Below are positions 34,506-41,837 of a DNA stretch of 44,686 nt, in pieces. The DNA is from an uncultured Eubacteriales bacterium. Lineage in GTDB: Bacteria; Bacillota; Clostridia; Oscillospirales; Oscillospiraceae. How positions within the stretch are numbered: the first letter of the stretch is position 1; each line of letters begins with the position of its first letter. Both the position numbers and the translations under genes were made by a program. The DNA is taken from NCBI GenBank assembly GCA_900544295.1, contig UQUO01000015.1, positions 1-44,686 on the forward strand, written 5' to 3'. The notes under the pieces were generated by a model. That model ran no database searches. It was not told the origin of the DNA and saw only the letters and a program-made list of their open reading frames with translations.

Positions 34506-35153
34506 ATGAGCTTTATTCCTCGCGTGACCTGCCGCCGCTGCGGCCGGCAGTTTTCCGGGATGAGAGGCCGCTGCCCATATTGCGGCACGCGGCGCGTCCG
34601 CCAGAGCGAGCGGGTACCCGGCCCCACGCCCGGCGAAGATATGTCTACGCCCTCCGGCCAGAGGGCGGCTGTGAACGCGCGCTGGCAGCTCATTTTCGGC
34701 GCCATCCTGCTCGTTGCGGTCATTTTGGCCGTCGTCGTGCTCATTTCCATGAGCCTGAACAGCGGCGGCGTCACCAAGCCCTCGCCCACCGTGCCCGTCG
34801 TGCCGAGCGCGAACGAGCTTACCGACCCGACCGTTCCCCCGACCGCGACGCCCACGCCCACGCCCACCCCGACGATCGAAAGCGTCACCATCTATTATGG
34901 CAGCGAGCCTCTTGGTGATGATGTGACCATCTCCGCGCCGCTGACCGCTACAGCCTCCATCTGGCCCATGACGGTCGAGATTCCCGCGGAGGCGATAGTC
35001 TGGGAGAGCAGCGACCCGAACGTCGTTAAGGTCGAGGTCAGCGCTGACGACCCGACCCGCTGCACCCTCACCGGCGTAGGTTCCGGCAGCTGCAACGTCA
35101 CCGTCACCGTCTACGGCGCCAGCGACACCGCCATAGTCCGCTACGTCGGTTGA
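34506..35153 (+). CDS. Zinc-ribbon, single-pass membrane protein with extracytoplasmic Ig-like domain
   Basis: A 215-residue protein of unknown function with a clear three-part build. A cytoplasmic zinc ribbon (CRRCGRQFSGMRGRCPYCG, residues 9-27) comes first. A membrane helix (about 61-82) follows, then a Thr/Pro-rich stalk with a TPTPTPTP run (about 110-122) and a Big_2-type Ig-like domain (IESVTIYYGSEPL... VWESSDPNVVKVE... CTLTGVGSGSCNVTVTV). GGAGGAACCTCC precedes the ATG. Such designs occur in clostridial envelope proteins. A terminator follows the stop closely. Confidence 0.8.
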   Translation: MSFIPRVTCRRCGRQFSGMRGRCPYCGTRRVRQSERVPGPTPGEDMSTPSGQRAAVNARWQLIFGAILLVAVILAVVVLISMSLNSGGVTKPSPTVPVVPSANELTDPTVPPTATPTPTPTPTIESVTIYYGSEPLGDDVTISAPLTATASIWPMTVEIPAEAIVWESSDPNVVKVEVSADDPTRCTLTGVGSGSCNVTVTVYGASDTAIVRYVG

Positions 35154-35169
35154 CGAAAAGCGAATACTG

Positions 35170-35201
35170 AACAGCGGCCGCATACAGCGGCCGCTGTTTT
35201 T
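35170..35201 (+). terminator. Terminator of the zinc-ribbon gene
   Basis: AACAGCGGCCGC, loop ATACA, GCGGCCGCTGTT, TTT. Confidence 0.92.
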
Positions 35202-35205
35202 ATGC

Positions 35206-35250
35206 TTGACAATAGTACGAATTCGTATTATACTAAAATACGGATTCGTA
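35206..35250 (+). promoter_or_regulatory. marR promoter with two palindromic operator sites
   Basis: TTGACA (35206-35211), 17 bases, TATACT (35229-35234). TACGAATTCGTA (35216-35227), a perfect 12-bp palindrome, fills the spacer, and TACGGATTCGTA (35239-35250), one base different, covers the start region; centres are 23 bp apart. This is the expected layout for autorepression by the MarR protein encoded next. Confidence 0.85.
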
Positions 35251-35275
35251 CTGAACAGGAAGGGGGACGCGATAG

Positions 35276-35728
35276 ATGGAGGATAAGGAGGTCCAGATAC
35301 GCCGAATAATGCTGAGTCTGAACCGCATAGACGAGATATATTACCGCTGGGGCCGGAAGGTGGGGATAAAGGAGAACCTGCTGGCGCTCCTGTACGCGCT
35401 GAGCGACGGCGGCCACTATACGCAGAAGCAGATATGCGAGGAGTGGCTCATTCCGAAGACGACGATAAACACGCTCATAAAGGAATGTGTCCGCGACGGC
35501 CTGATAGTCCTGCGGCACGAGCCTCACAGCAAGGAGAAGCTGATATGCCTGACGGAGGCGGGGCGGCAGCACAGCGACGAGGTGCTGCGGACGCTGAAGC
35601 AGGCGGAGGCGCGGGCTTATGACGAGACGCTGAAGAGGTGCGGAGCGGGCATAACGGAAGTTTTTGAAGAATTTGCGGCGCGGCTGCAGGAAGCCTGCGA
35701 GGACGCCGCGCCGGGAGGCTCCCCTTGA
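35276..35728 (+). CDS. MarR-family transcriptional regulator
   Basis: A 150-residue winged-helix dimeric repressor. The helix-turn-helix runs through YTQKQICEEWLIPKTTINTLIKECVRDGLI, the wing is LRHEPHSKEKLICLTEAGRQ, and flanking helices supply dimerisation. GAAGGGGGACGCGATAG precedes the ATG. It is cotranscribed with a MATE exporter 42 bases downstream, and its promoter carries paired palindromes. Ligand-released repression of the exporter is the likely circuit; the ligand is unknown. Confidence 0.9.
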   Translation: MEDKEVQIRRIMLSLNRIDEIYYRWGRKVGIKENLLALLYALSDGGHYTQKQICEEWLIPKTTINTLIKECVRDGLIVLRHEPHSKEKLICLTEAGRQHSDEVLRTLKQAEARAYDETLKRCGAGITEVFEEFAARLQEACEDAAPGGSP

Positions 35729-35770
35729 AGGGGACAAAAAGACCGGGGTCGGAGGACCCGTAAATATACT

Positions 35771-37114
35771 ATGAAAAACCGATTATCACAGGAATTCAAT
35801 ACACATACCCTTATAAGATTTGCCATGCCGACCACGGTGATGCTGGTTTTTATGTCCCTGTACCAGATGGTGGACGGCGTGTTCGTTGCGAACCTTGTGG
35901 GCGAAAACGCCCTTTCGGCGCTAAATATAGTCTATCCTGTCCCGAGCGCCATAATAGCAGTTTCTATCATGCTGGCCACGGGCGGCAGCGCCGTTATAGC
36001 CCGGAACATGGGGGAGAAGAGGGAGCGGGAAGCCAAAGAGAATTTCACCCTCATAATCGTCGCCGGCCTGGTGGTCGGTGCGGCGTTCACGGTCTTCGGG
36101 CTGCTGTTTCTGGAGGAGATAGTCCTCGCACTGGGCGCGACGCCCAGCCTCTACGGTTACTGCTGCGACTATCTGCGCGTGCTGCTGGCGGCTGCGCTGC
36201 CTGCGGTGTTCCAGATGCTTTTCCAGACCTTTTTCGTGACCGCGGGCAAGCCAGCGCTGGGCCTTGTGACGACCATCATAGGCGGCTGTGTGAACGTCGT
36301 CTTCGACTATGTGTTCATAAAGCTCTGCGGCATGGGCGTCACTGGCGCGGCTATCGCTACCTCCATGGGCTACGCCGTCCCGGCGCTGGCCGGGCTGCTG
36401 TATTTCTCGTTTAACCGCAGGGGGACGCTGTGCTTTGTCCGGCCGGTTTTCAGGAAAGGGGTTCTGCTGCACAGCTGCGCCAACGGCTCGTCTGAGATGG
36501 TGAACAACATAGCCGTCTCCATAACGACCTTTATATTCAACAAGCTGATGCTGAAATACGCGGGGGAGGCCGGGGTCGCGGCCATAACCGTGGTGCTGTA
36601 CGCGCAGTTTTTGATGACCTCGGCGTTCATGGGCTTTTCCGGCGGCGTTGCTCCGGTCATAAGCTATAACTACGGCCGGAGGAACGACGCGCAGCTCAGG
36701 AAGATATTCAGGATATCCATAGGCGCGGTGACCGCCGCATCTGTGCTGGTGTTTGCGTTTTCGGAGCTGTTTTCCTCGGTGGTCATAGGCGTGTTCGCCT
36801 CGCCTGGCAGCGAGGTGTTCCGCCTGGCGAAGCACGGCTTTGCAGTGTTCGGCGTGAACTTCCTGTTTGCCGGGCTGAATATCTACGCCTCGGGCATGTT
36901 CACGGCCTTTTCGGACGGCCTGGTGTCAGCGGTCATCTCGTTTTTGCGGACGCTGGTGTTCCTGGTCGCGTCGATGCTCATACTGCCGATGCTGCTGGAC
37001 ATAGACGGCGTGTGGCTAGCCGTCCCCGCCGCAGAGGCCCTGGCCTTCATTGTGTCGGTCTACTATCTCGTGAGCCGGCGAAAGAAATACCACTACGCCG
37101 GCAAAACGGATTAA
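35771..37114 (+). CDS. MATE-family multidrug/cation efflux transporter
   Basis: A 447-residue integral-membrane protein with twelve predicted helices in two homologous halves, of the DinF/NorM-related MATE group (MepA-like). N-terminal RFAMPTTVMLVFMSLYQMVDGVFVANLVGENALSALNIVYP is typical, and the second half begins near MVNNIAVSITTFIFNKLML. It exports drugs or toxic cations with Na+ or H+ influx. No close Shine-Dalgarno exists: GGAG (35751-35754) is some 16 bases before the ATG and lies in the loop of a 5-bp stem (GGGTC/GACCC). Regulated by the adjacent MarR protein, as inferred from the operon. Confidence 0.92.
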   Translation: MKNRLSQEFNTHTLIRFAMPTTVMLVFMSLYQMVDGVFVANLVGENALSALNIVYPVPSAIIAVSIMLATGGSAVIARNMGEKREREAKENFTLIIVAGLVVGAAFTVFGLLFLEEIVLALGATPSLYGYCCDYLRVLLAAALPAVFQMLFQTFFVTAGKPALGLVTTIIGGCVNVVFDYVFIKLCGMGVTGAAIATSMGYAVPALAGLLYFSFNRRGTLCFVRPVFRKGVLLHSCANGSSEMVNNIAVSITTFIFNKLMLKYAGEAGVAAITVVLYAQFLMTSAFMGFSGGVAPVISYNYGRRNDAQLRKIFRISIGAVTAASVLVFAFSELFSSVVIGVFASPGSEVFRLAKHGFAVFGVNFLFAGLNIYASGMFTAFSDGLVSAVISFLRTLVFLVASMLILPMLLDIDGVWLAVPAAEALAFIVSVYYLVSRRKKYHYAGKTD

Positions 37115-37117
37115 ACC

Positions 37118-37157
37118 AAAACCCGGCCCCAAGCAACCGCCTGGGGCCGGGTTTTTT
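37118..37157. terminator. Bidirectional terminator between the MATE gene and the xre gene
   Basis: AAAACCCGGCCCCA and TGGGGCCGGGTTTT pair around a 10-base loop, followed by TT on the plus strand; the A-run serves the minus strand. The xre stop codon lies in its T-run. Confidence 0.92.
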
Positions 37158-37473
37158 ATTTGAACTGCTCAACGATCCGGCAGAGAAGCTCCTTCTGCCC
37201 GGGCGACAGCGCAACCCAGCGCTGGAAGAAGACGTACTGCTCATCCGTAAGCTCGACGAGATTCCCATCTGCGAAAAACTGCGACAGGGTGATGCCGAAG
37301 CTGCCGCAGATATTCTCAAGCGAAGCGATGCTGGGCTGGTAATTGCGGTTAAAGATATTGGAGATCGTGGACTGAGAGACCCCGCACTCCTTGGCCAGCC
37401 GGTACTCCGACCACCCGCGCTCCTCCATCAGCTGCCGAATACGCTCTTGGGTATTTATAGATATCACCACCAT
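37156..37473 (-). CDS. XRE-family helix-turn-helix regulator
   Basis: A 105-residue Cro/C1-type DNA-binding protein. The HTH spans RIRQLMEERGWSEYRLAKECGVSQSTISNIFNR (about residues 9-41), followed by SIASLENICGSFGITLSQFF. The C-terminal 40 residues (VELTDEQYVFFQRWVALSPGQKELLCRIVEQF) form a helical tail. No ribosome site precedes the ATG at 37473, but a perfect TATAAT (minus strand, 37485-37480) ends seven bases before it, which would start the mRNA at the ATG. The divergent amidase gene shares the region, so the protein probably controls both. Confidence 0.85.
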   Translation of the reverse strand: MVVISINTQERIRQLMEERGWSEYRLAKECGVSQSTISNIFNRNYQPSIASLENICGSFGITLSQFFADGNLVELTDEQYVFFQRWVALSPGQKELLCRIVEQFK

Positions 37474-37493
37474 GAGGTTATTATAGTACGCAA

Positions 37494-37558
37494 TTGTGAA
37501 GCAATATACTTCCCAAAGTATTGACAATACTTCACAAATGGGTTATATTTCTTGTGAA
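37494..37558 (+). promoter_or_regulatory. Amidase promoter with palindromic operator and TTGTGAA repeats
   Basis: TTGACA (37521-37526), 17 bases, TATATT (37544-37549). The 17-bp palindrome AAGTATTG-A-CAATACTT (37516-37532) covers the -35 box. TTGTGAA occurs at 37494-37500 and 37552-37558 and inverted at 37531-37537. A binding site for the divergent XRE protein is the simplest reading. Confidence 0.7.
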
Positions 37559-37605
37559 ACCAGCTGCACCAGGTGAGTGCAGATAAGTCTTTTGGGGGTA
37601 TATGT

Positions 37606-38088
37606 ATGAAAAAGAGGTTGTTAGCACTTTTGTTAGTAGTTTTGATAATGGGGTCGTTTTTGACGACCGGCGCCTCAGCGGCAAACTACGACGCTTCGGC
37701 GGCTGTGGCTTATGCCGCTGCAAATTGGAACAGCAATGAAAACCCTTATTGCGACCAATTTGTAAAAGCGTGCTTAAAAGCAGGCGGCATTACAATAACC
37801 GTCGGTGGAGTTGGTGCCGTGAAAAAGGCTGTTGAGGCATATGGCACTTCATACGAGCTAACAAAAAATGGCAGTTCAATATTGGCCAGTGAAAATGAAG
37901 GAAAAATAGCAGCAGGTGATCCTATTTTCTATTATTGTTCGAGCTGTGGGGAATTCGTCCATGTTGCAATATGCGGTGGGATTAATAGCGAAGGAAAAGC
38001 CACGGCATATGGTCACAATAATAAATGGAACAATATCTCTAACATTGCTGGCTATTATCACGGAACACATAGTGGGAACGTCATATGA
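37606..38088 (+). CDS. Secreted CHAP/NlpC-like amidase-domain protein
   Basis: A 160-residue exported protein. Residues 1-25 are a signal peptide (KKR, hydrophobic core, cleavage after ASA). The mature part resembles papain-fold amidase domains (Amidase_6/CHAP type): YDASAAVAYAAANWNSNENPYCDQFVKACLKAGG gives catalytic C49, and GDPIFYYCSSCGEFVHVAICGG gives H119, with a late Asn/His as third residue; peptidoglycan or peptide amide bonds are the usual targets. Codon use is AT-rich (AAA, AAT, GGA, TCA), unlike every neighbour, which suggests recent acquisition. The ribosome site is weak (GGGGGT). An SLH remnant follows in another frame. Confidence 0.72.
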   Translation: MKKRLLALLLVVLIMGSFLTTGASAANYDASAAVAYAAANWNSNENPYCDQFVKACLKAGGITITVGGVGAVKKAVEAYGTSYELTKNGSSILASENEGKIAAGDPIFYYCSSCGEFVHVAICGGINSEGKATAYGHNNKWNNISNIAGYYHGTHSGNVI

Positions 38089-38212
38089 CGCAATGTGCTG
38101 GGCCGTGGCCTGCGGCATAGTAGAGGGCGGCGACGGCGGCGCCCTCAGCCCCAACGCGGGCATAACCCGCGCCCAGGCGGCTGCGATATTCATGAGATAC
38201 GCCGAGCTGTGA
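38081..38212 (+). pseudogene. C-terminal SLH domain remnant fused out of frame behind the amidase gene
   Basis: The frame, one base ahead of the amidase frame, encodes SYDAMCWAVACGIVEGGDGG, then LSPNAGITRAQAAAIFMRY and stops at AEL. This is most of one SLH repeat, the end of a surface-anchored protein. Base composition jumps from AT-rich to GC-rich at about 38085, exactly where SLH similarity begins, so the two parts have different histories. Either a foreign amidase gene replaced the front of an SLH gene, or a frameshift broke an amidase-SLH fusion. It closely resembles the remnant at 13205-13381. Confidence 0.7.
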
Positions 38213-38222
38213 GCATAAGATT

Positions 38223-38254
38223 AAAATTCCCGGGCCAAGCGGCCCGGGAATTTT
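38223..38254. terminator. Bidirectional terminator between the SLH remnant and the ABC-F gene
   Basis: AAAATTCCCGGGCC, loop AAGC, GGCCCGGGAATTTT: a perfect 14-bp stem. Confidence 0.93.
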
Positions 38255-38255
38255 C

Positions 38256-39860
38256 TTATCTTCCCTCCTCGATCGAGGCGAGGTCCATGTATTCGTCGTA
38301 GGTACACATCCTGTCCGTGATGGAGCCGTCGGGGTTAATTTCGATTATGCGGTTGGCTACGGTTTGGGTGAGCTGGTGGTCGTGGCTGGAGAATATGATG
38401 TTGTGCGGGAAAGCCTCAAGGCCGTTGTTCAGGGCGGCGATGCTCTCAAGGTCGAGGTGGTTCGTCGGCTGGTCGAGCAGCAGTACGCTCGCGCCGGAGA
38501 GCATGAGCTTCGAGATCATGCAGCGCACCCGCTCGCCGCCGGAGAGCACGTTTACGGGCTTGTACACCTCGTCGCCAGAGAAGAGCATACGCCCAAGGAA
38601 GGTGCGCAGATAGCTCTCGCGCTTGTCCTCCGAAAACTGCCGCATCCAGTCCATGATGGAGAGCTCACAGCCCTCGAAGTAGGCGCTGTTGTCTGTGGGC
38701 ATATAGCCCTGCGTCGTCGAGACGCCCCACTTTATCTCGCCCGAATCCGGCTCCTCCTCGCCCATGAGCAGCTTGAAGAGCAGCGTCACGGCCAGCTCGT
38801 TGCGGCTGATGACGGCGATCTTGTCCTCCTTACCCATGATGAAGCTCACGTTTTTGAGGACCGGTACGCCGTCTACGGACTTGCAGAGGTCCGTGACAAA
38901 GAGCCTGTCCTTACCCGGCTCGCGGTTGGCTTTGAATCCGACCCAGGGATAGCGGCGGGAGGAGGCGGGCAGCTCCTCGACGGTGAGCTTGTCCAGCAGT
39001 TTCCGGCGGCTCGTCGCCTGGCGGGACTTCGATTTGTTGGCCGAGAAGCGGCGGATGAAGTTCTGCAGTTCCTCGATTTTCTGCTGGGCCTTCTTGTTCT
39101 GGTCCTTTATGAGCTTCTGGATGAGCTGGCTGGACTCGTACCAGAAGTCGTAGTTGCCGACGTACATCTTTATCTTGCCGTAGTCTATGTCCACGATGTG
39201 CGTGCAGACGTTGTTGAGGAAATAGCGGTCGTGGCTGACTACGAGTACGGTGCCCTCGTAGTCCATGAGGAAGTCCTCAAGCCAGACGACGCTTTTGAGG
39301 TCAAGGTTGTTCGTGGGCTCGTCGAGCAGGATGATGTCCGGCTTGCCGAAGAGGGCCTGGGCCAGCAGCACCTTGACCTTGAGGCGCGGGTCCATGTCGG
39401 CCATGAGCGTGTCGTTGAAGGCGGTGTCCACGCCGAGGCCTTGGAGTATCTTGCCCGCGTCCGACTCGGCCTCCCAGCCGCCGAGCTCCGCGAACTCCTC
39501 CTCCAGCTCCGAGGCGCGGATGCCGTCCTCGTCCGTGAAGTCGGCCTTTTCGTAGATGGCGTCCTTCTCCTTGCCGCACTCGTACAGGCGCGGGTTCCCC
39601 ATTATGACGGTGTCGAGCACAGTGTAGGCGTCGTACATGCCCTGATTCTGCTTAAGTACGGACATGCGGGCCTTGGGGTCCACATAGACGTGCCCGCCCG
39701 TGGAGTCGATCTCGCCCGAGAGTATTTTGAGGAAGGTGGACTTCCCTGCGCCGTTGGCGCCGATTATGCCGTAGCAGTTGCCGGCGGTGAATTGCAGGTC
39801 AACATTGGAAAAAAGCACCTGCCCGCCGTATTGCAGGCTGAGGTTTTCAACAGTTATCAT
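38256..39860 (-). CDS. ABC-F family ATPase, YbiT-like
   Basis: A 534-residue soluble protein with two ABC ATPase domains and no membrane part; ABC-F proteins act on the ribosome. Domain 1 has GANGAGKST and LLLDEPTNNLD; its signature region is the divergent DPRLKVKVLLAQALF, as in the YbiT branch. The linker FIRRFSANKSKSRQATSRRKLLDKL is the P-site tRNA interaction motif. Domain 2 has a degenerate Walker A (ISRNELAVTLLFKLL, no GKS/T) and LSGGERVRC, but its Walker B reads LLLDQPTNHLD, with glutamine where catalytic glutamate is normal. The ATG at 39860 fits the family start. Confidence 0.9.
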   Translation of the reverse strand: MITVENLSLQYGGQVLFSNVDLQFTAGNCYGIIGANGAGKSTFLKILSGEIDSTGGHVYVDPKARMSVLKQNQGMYDAYTVLDTVIMGNPRLYECGKEKDAIYEKADFTDEDGIRASELEEEFAELGGWEAESDAGKILQGLGVDTAFNDTLMADMDPRLKVKVLLAQALFGKPDIILLDEPTNNLDLKSVVWLEDFLMDYEGTVLVVSHDRYFLNNVCTHIVDIDYGKIKMYVGNYDFWYESSQLIQKLIKDQNKKAQQKIEELQNFIRRFSANKSKSRQATSRRKLLDKLTVEELPASSRRYPWVGFKANREPGKDRLFVTDLCKSVDGVPVLKNVSFIMGKEDKIAVISRNELAVTLLFKLLMGEEEPDSGEIKWGVSTTQGYMPTDNSAYFEGCELSIMDWMRQFSEDKRESYLRTFLGRMLFSGDEVYKPVNVLSGGERVRCMISKLMLSGASVLLLDQPTNHLDLESIAALNNGLEAFPHNIIFSSHDHQLTQTVANRIIEINPDGSITDRMCTYDEYMDLASIEEGR

Positions 39861-39928
39861 GGCGTTTCTCTCCCCGAAAGTTCTCTCACAAGCATACCAC
39901 AGCGCGCGGGACTTTATCAAGGGGAGTT

Positions 39929-39955
39929 TGCCCGCGCCGGGGCTCGGCGCGGGCA
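39929..39955. promoter_or_regulatory. GC-rich stem-loop after the two-part P-loop gene
   Basis: TGCCCGCGCCG, loop GGGCT, CGGCGCGGGCA: a perfect 11-bp stem four bases after the stop codon of the minus-strand gene at 39960. A poor T-run makes it a weak terminator at best. Confidence 0.55.
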
Positions 39956-39959
39956 GTTT

Positions 39960-41042
39960 TCAAGTCAGGCCGAGGCGGGCGGTCTCGCGCCAGGCGGCGT
40001 CGGTGAGGCCGGTGAAGTCCACAAAGGGGCGGTAGACGGCCTCCAGCTCGTCGTGCAGGCTTTTGGCGGCGGCAAGGCTCAGCATAGCCATGTCGCAGAG
40101 CCCGGCGGCCATGCGCTCCTCGGCCTTGAGGGCGCGGCGCGCGGCACGGTCCTCCGCGGCGGCGGGCAGCAGGTCGAGATGCAGGCAGCGGCAGGTCTCC
40201 GGCAGCTCCGTCCCGTCCCGCAGGTCGGCCACGAAGCCGAGGCCCAACGCCGGGATGGCCATCGCCTCCAGCGCCCCGGGCAGCAGCCAGTGCGGGCAGA
40301 GCACGCAGTCCAGCCCTCGGGAGAGCGTCTCCTCCGCCATGGTCTGCATAAAGGCCGTGGCGAGGCCGAAGCGGCCCTCCAGCCGGTAGACGCGAGCGCA
40401 GAGTCCGGGCAGGGTGCCGGTCAGAAATACCCGGCCCTTGCAGCTGGCCCCGCCAAGGTAGCGCCGCGTGAGGCGCCCGCGCTCCGCGCCCTTTTTGGCA
40501 CGGGGCAGCTCCCGCCCGGCCATGGACAGCGCGCGCTTTGCCGCCGCTTCACGGTCAGCAGCGCAAAGCCAGGCCCCGGCAAGGCCTGTGGATGCCCTGC
40601 CAGCAGCTGCGAGCAGGGAATAGGCCCGCGCGTAGTGAGCCCGGTAGGCCGCTGTAAGCCCCTCAAGCCGCGCGGCCTCTCCCCGGGAGCGGGCCGTGTC
40701 GCAGAAGGCGCCCAGGTTCAGGTAGTCACCCCCGGCGCCGAAACAGGCAGGGTCCAGGATGTGCGGGGCCGTGCCGTCGGCATAGCCGAGACGCAGAGCT
40801 GGGATGTAGACCCCGTCCAGAGAATCCGGGTCGCCGGAGCAGAGGATGTATTCCACCTCCAGCCCCTTCTTCTCCGCCGCCTCGCCTATGTGCCGCATGA
40901 AGCTCGATTTCCCGCAGCCCGGCCCGCCCTTTATGATGCGCAGGAAGTCGCCCTCGCCACGGCAGAAGTCCTCGTAGAGCGAGCGGAAACCCTCGGCCGA
41001 GTTCGCGCCGAGGAACCAGCGCGTTGTTTGCTGCTTTTCCAT
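39960..41042 (-). CDS. P-loop ATPase-like protein of the PRK06851 group
   Basis: A 360-residue protein of an uncharacterised firmicute group with duplicated P-loop halves. The N-terminal half carries RIIKGGPGCGKSSFMRHIG (Walker A, about residues 37-50) and ILCSGDPDSLDGVYIPALRLGYADGTAPHILDP, the hallmark of the group. In the second half the expected Walker A is replaced by VFLTGTLPGLCARVYRL, which lacks the GK[S/T]; this half is probably structural. GAGGGG nine bases upstream supports the ATG at 41042. Function unknown. Confidence 0.8.
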   Translation of the reverse strand: MEKQQTTRWFLGANSAEGFRSLYEDFCRGEGDFLRIIKGGPGCGKSSFMRHIGEAAEKKGLEVEYILCSGDPDSLDGVYIPALRLGYADGTAPHILDPACFGAGGDYLNLGAFCDTARSRGEAARLEGLTAAYRAHYARAYSLLAAAGRASTGLAGAWLCAADREAAAKRALSMAGRELPRAKKGAERGRLTRRYLGGASCKGRVFLTGTLPGLCARVYRLEGRFGLATAFMQTMAEETLSRGLDCVLCPHWLLPGALEAMAIPALGLGFVADLRDGTELPETCRCLHLDLLPAAAEDRAARRALKAEERMAAGLCDMAMLSLAAAKSLHDELEAVYRPFVDFTGLTDAAWRETARLGLT

Positions 41043-41097
41043 ATATGCATACCCCTCAAACACGTTTTCCTTACAACTTATGCCGCGCGCCGCGCGA

Positions 41098-41126
41098 TTG
41101 ACAACGCGCCGGGGGCAGGGTATAAT
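41098..41126 (+). promoter_or_regulatory. Consensus SigA promoter of the HAD phosphatase gene
   Basis: TTGACA (41098-41103), exactly 17 bases, TATAAT (41121-41126): a perfect consensus pair. Confidence 0.9.
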
Positions 41127-41147
41127 TCCCGCGGTGAGGTGAGACGC

Positions 41148-41786
41148 ATGTATAAATTGATACTCTTTGATTTCGACGGCACCGTCTTCGACACCGGCGA
41201 GGGCATCATGAAGAGCGTACAGTACGCCGCCCTGGCCTTCGGCTATGACGAGCCGGACTACACCGCCCTGCGCTGCTTCGTCGGGCCGCCGCTGGTGGAG
41301 AGCTTCATGCGGCGCTACGGCGTCGATATGGAAAAGGCCAGGGCCATGACGGCAAAGTACCGCGAGCGCTATTCTGTACAGGGCCTTGCGGAGTGCTCCG
41401 TCTATCCGGGCGTGCCGGAGCTGGTGCAGCGCCTGCGCGACAGGGGCGCGAAAGTCGTCGTCGCCACCGGCAAGCCCACGAAGTTCACCGTGGACATACT
41501 TGAGAGCGCGGGCCTCGGCGGCCTCTTCGACGATGTGCTCGGCAGCGAGTTCGACGGCACGCGCGGCCAGAAGTGGGAGGTCATCGCGGAGCTCCTCGCC
41601 CGCCACGGCTCCGAGGGCGCCGTCATGGTGGGCGACAGGGACAACGACGTGAACGGCGCAAAGAAATGCGGCATCCCCTGCGTCGGCGTCGCCTGGGGCT
41701 ACGCCGAGCCCGGAGAACTGCTCGCGGCAGGCGCTGTATCTCTGGCTCAGACAGTGGATGAGCTGGAAGATATCCTAACAAGATAG
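41148..41786 (+). CDS. HAD-family hydrolase (phosphoglycolate phosphatase-like)
   Basis: A 212-residue cytoplasmic phosphatase of the Gph/PpaX type. The nucleophile is D8 with D10 in LFDFDGTVFDTGEGI; motif II threonine is in VVATGKPTK, the lysine in the GTRGQKWEV region, and motif III is MVGDRDNDVNGAKKCGI. An alpha-helical C1 cap lies between motifs I and II, which suits small phosphorylated substrates such as phosphoglycolate, nucleotides or pyrophosphate. GAGGTGAGACGC precedes the ATG. The stop codon lies inside the first copy of a repeat that continues into the promoter of the next gene. Confidence 0.92.
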   Translation: MYKLILFDFDGTVFDTGEGIMKSVQYAALAFGYDEPDYTALRCFVGPPLVESFMRRYGVDMEKARAMTAKYRERYSVQGLAECSVYPGVPELVQRLRDRGAKVVVATGKPTKFTVDILESAGLGGLFDDVLGSEFDGTRGQKWEVIAELLARHGSEGAVMVGDRDNDVNGAKKCGIPCVGVAWGYAEPGELLAAGAVSLAQTVDELEDILTR

Positions 41787-41837
41787 ATTGGGCTTGACTC
41801 TATCCTTATAAGATAGTAAAATGTCTTATATGGATAG
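41771..41837 (+). promoter_or_regulatory. Y-polymerase promoter with three copies of a TATCCTTATAAGATAG element
   Basis: TTGACT (41794-41799), 17 bases, TAAAAT (41817-41822). TATCCTAACAAGATAG (41771-41786) and TATCCTTATAAGATAG (41801-41816) are direct repeats 30 bp apart, and the second fills the promoter spacer. TCTTATATGGATAG (41824-41837) is the same element inverted. It is not a firmicute LexA box. A dedicated repressor site is likely. Confidence 0.7.

Noticed and set aside
38364..41147. A very long open frame on the plus strand upstream of the HAD phosphatase
   Set aside because: It is antisense to the ABC-F and P-loop genes; high GC keeps the frame open. The real protein begins at the ATG at 41148, which has its own consensus promoter and ribosome site.
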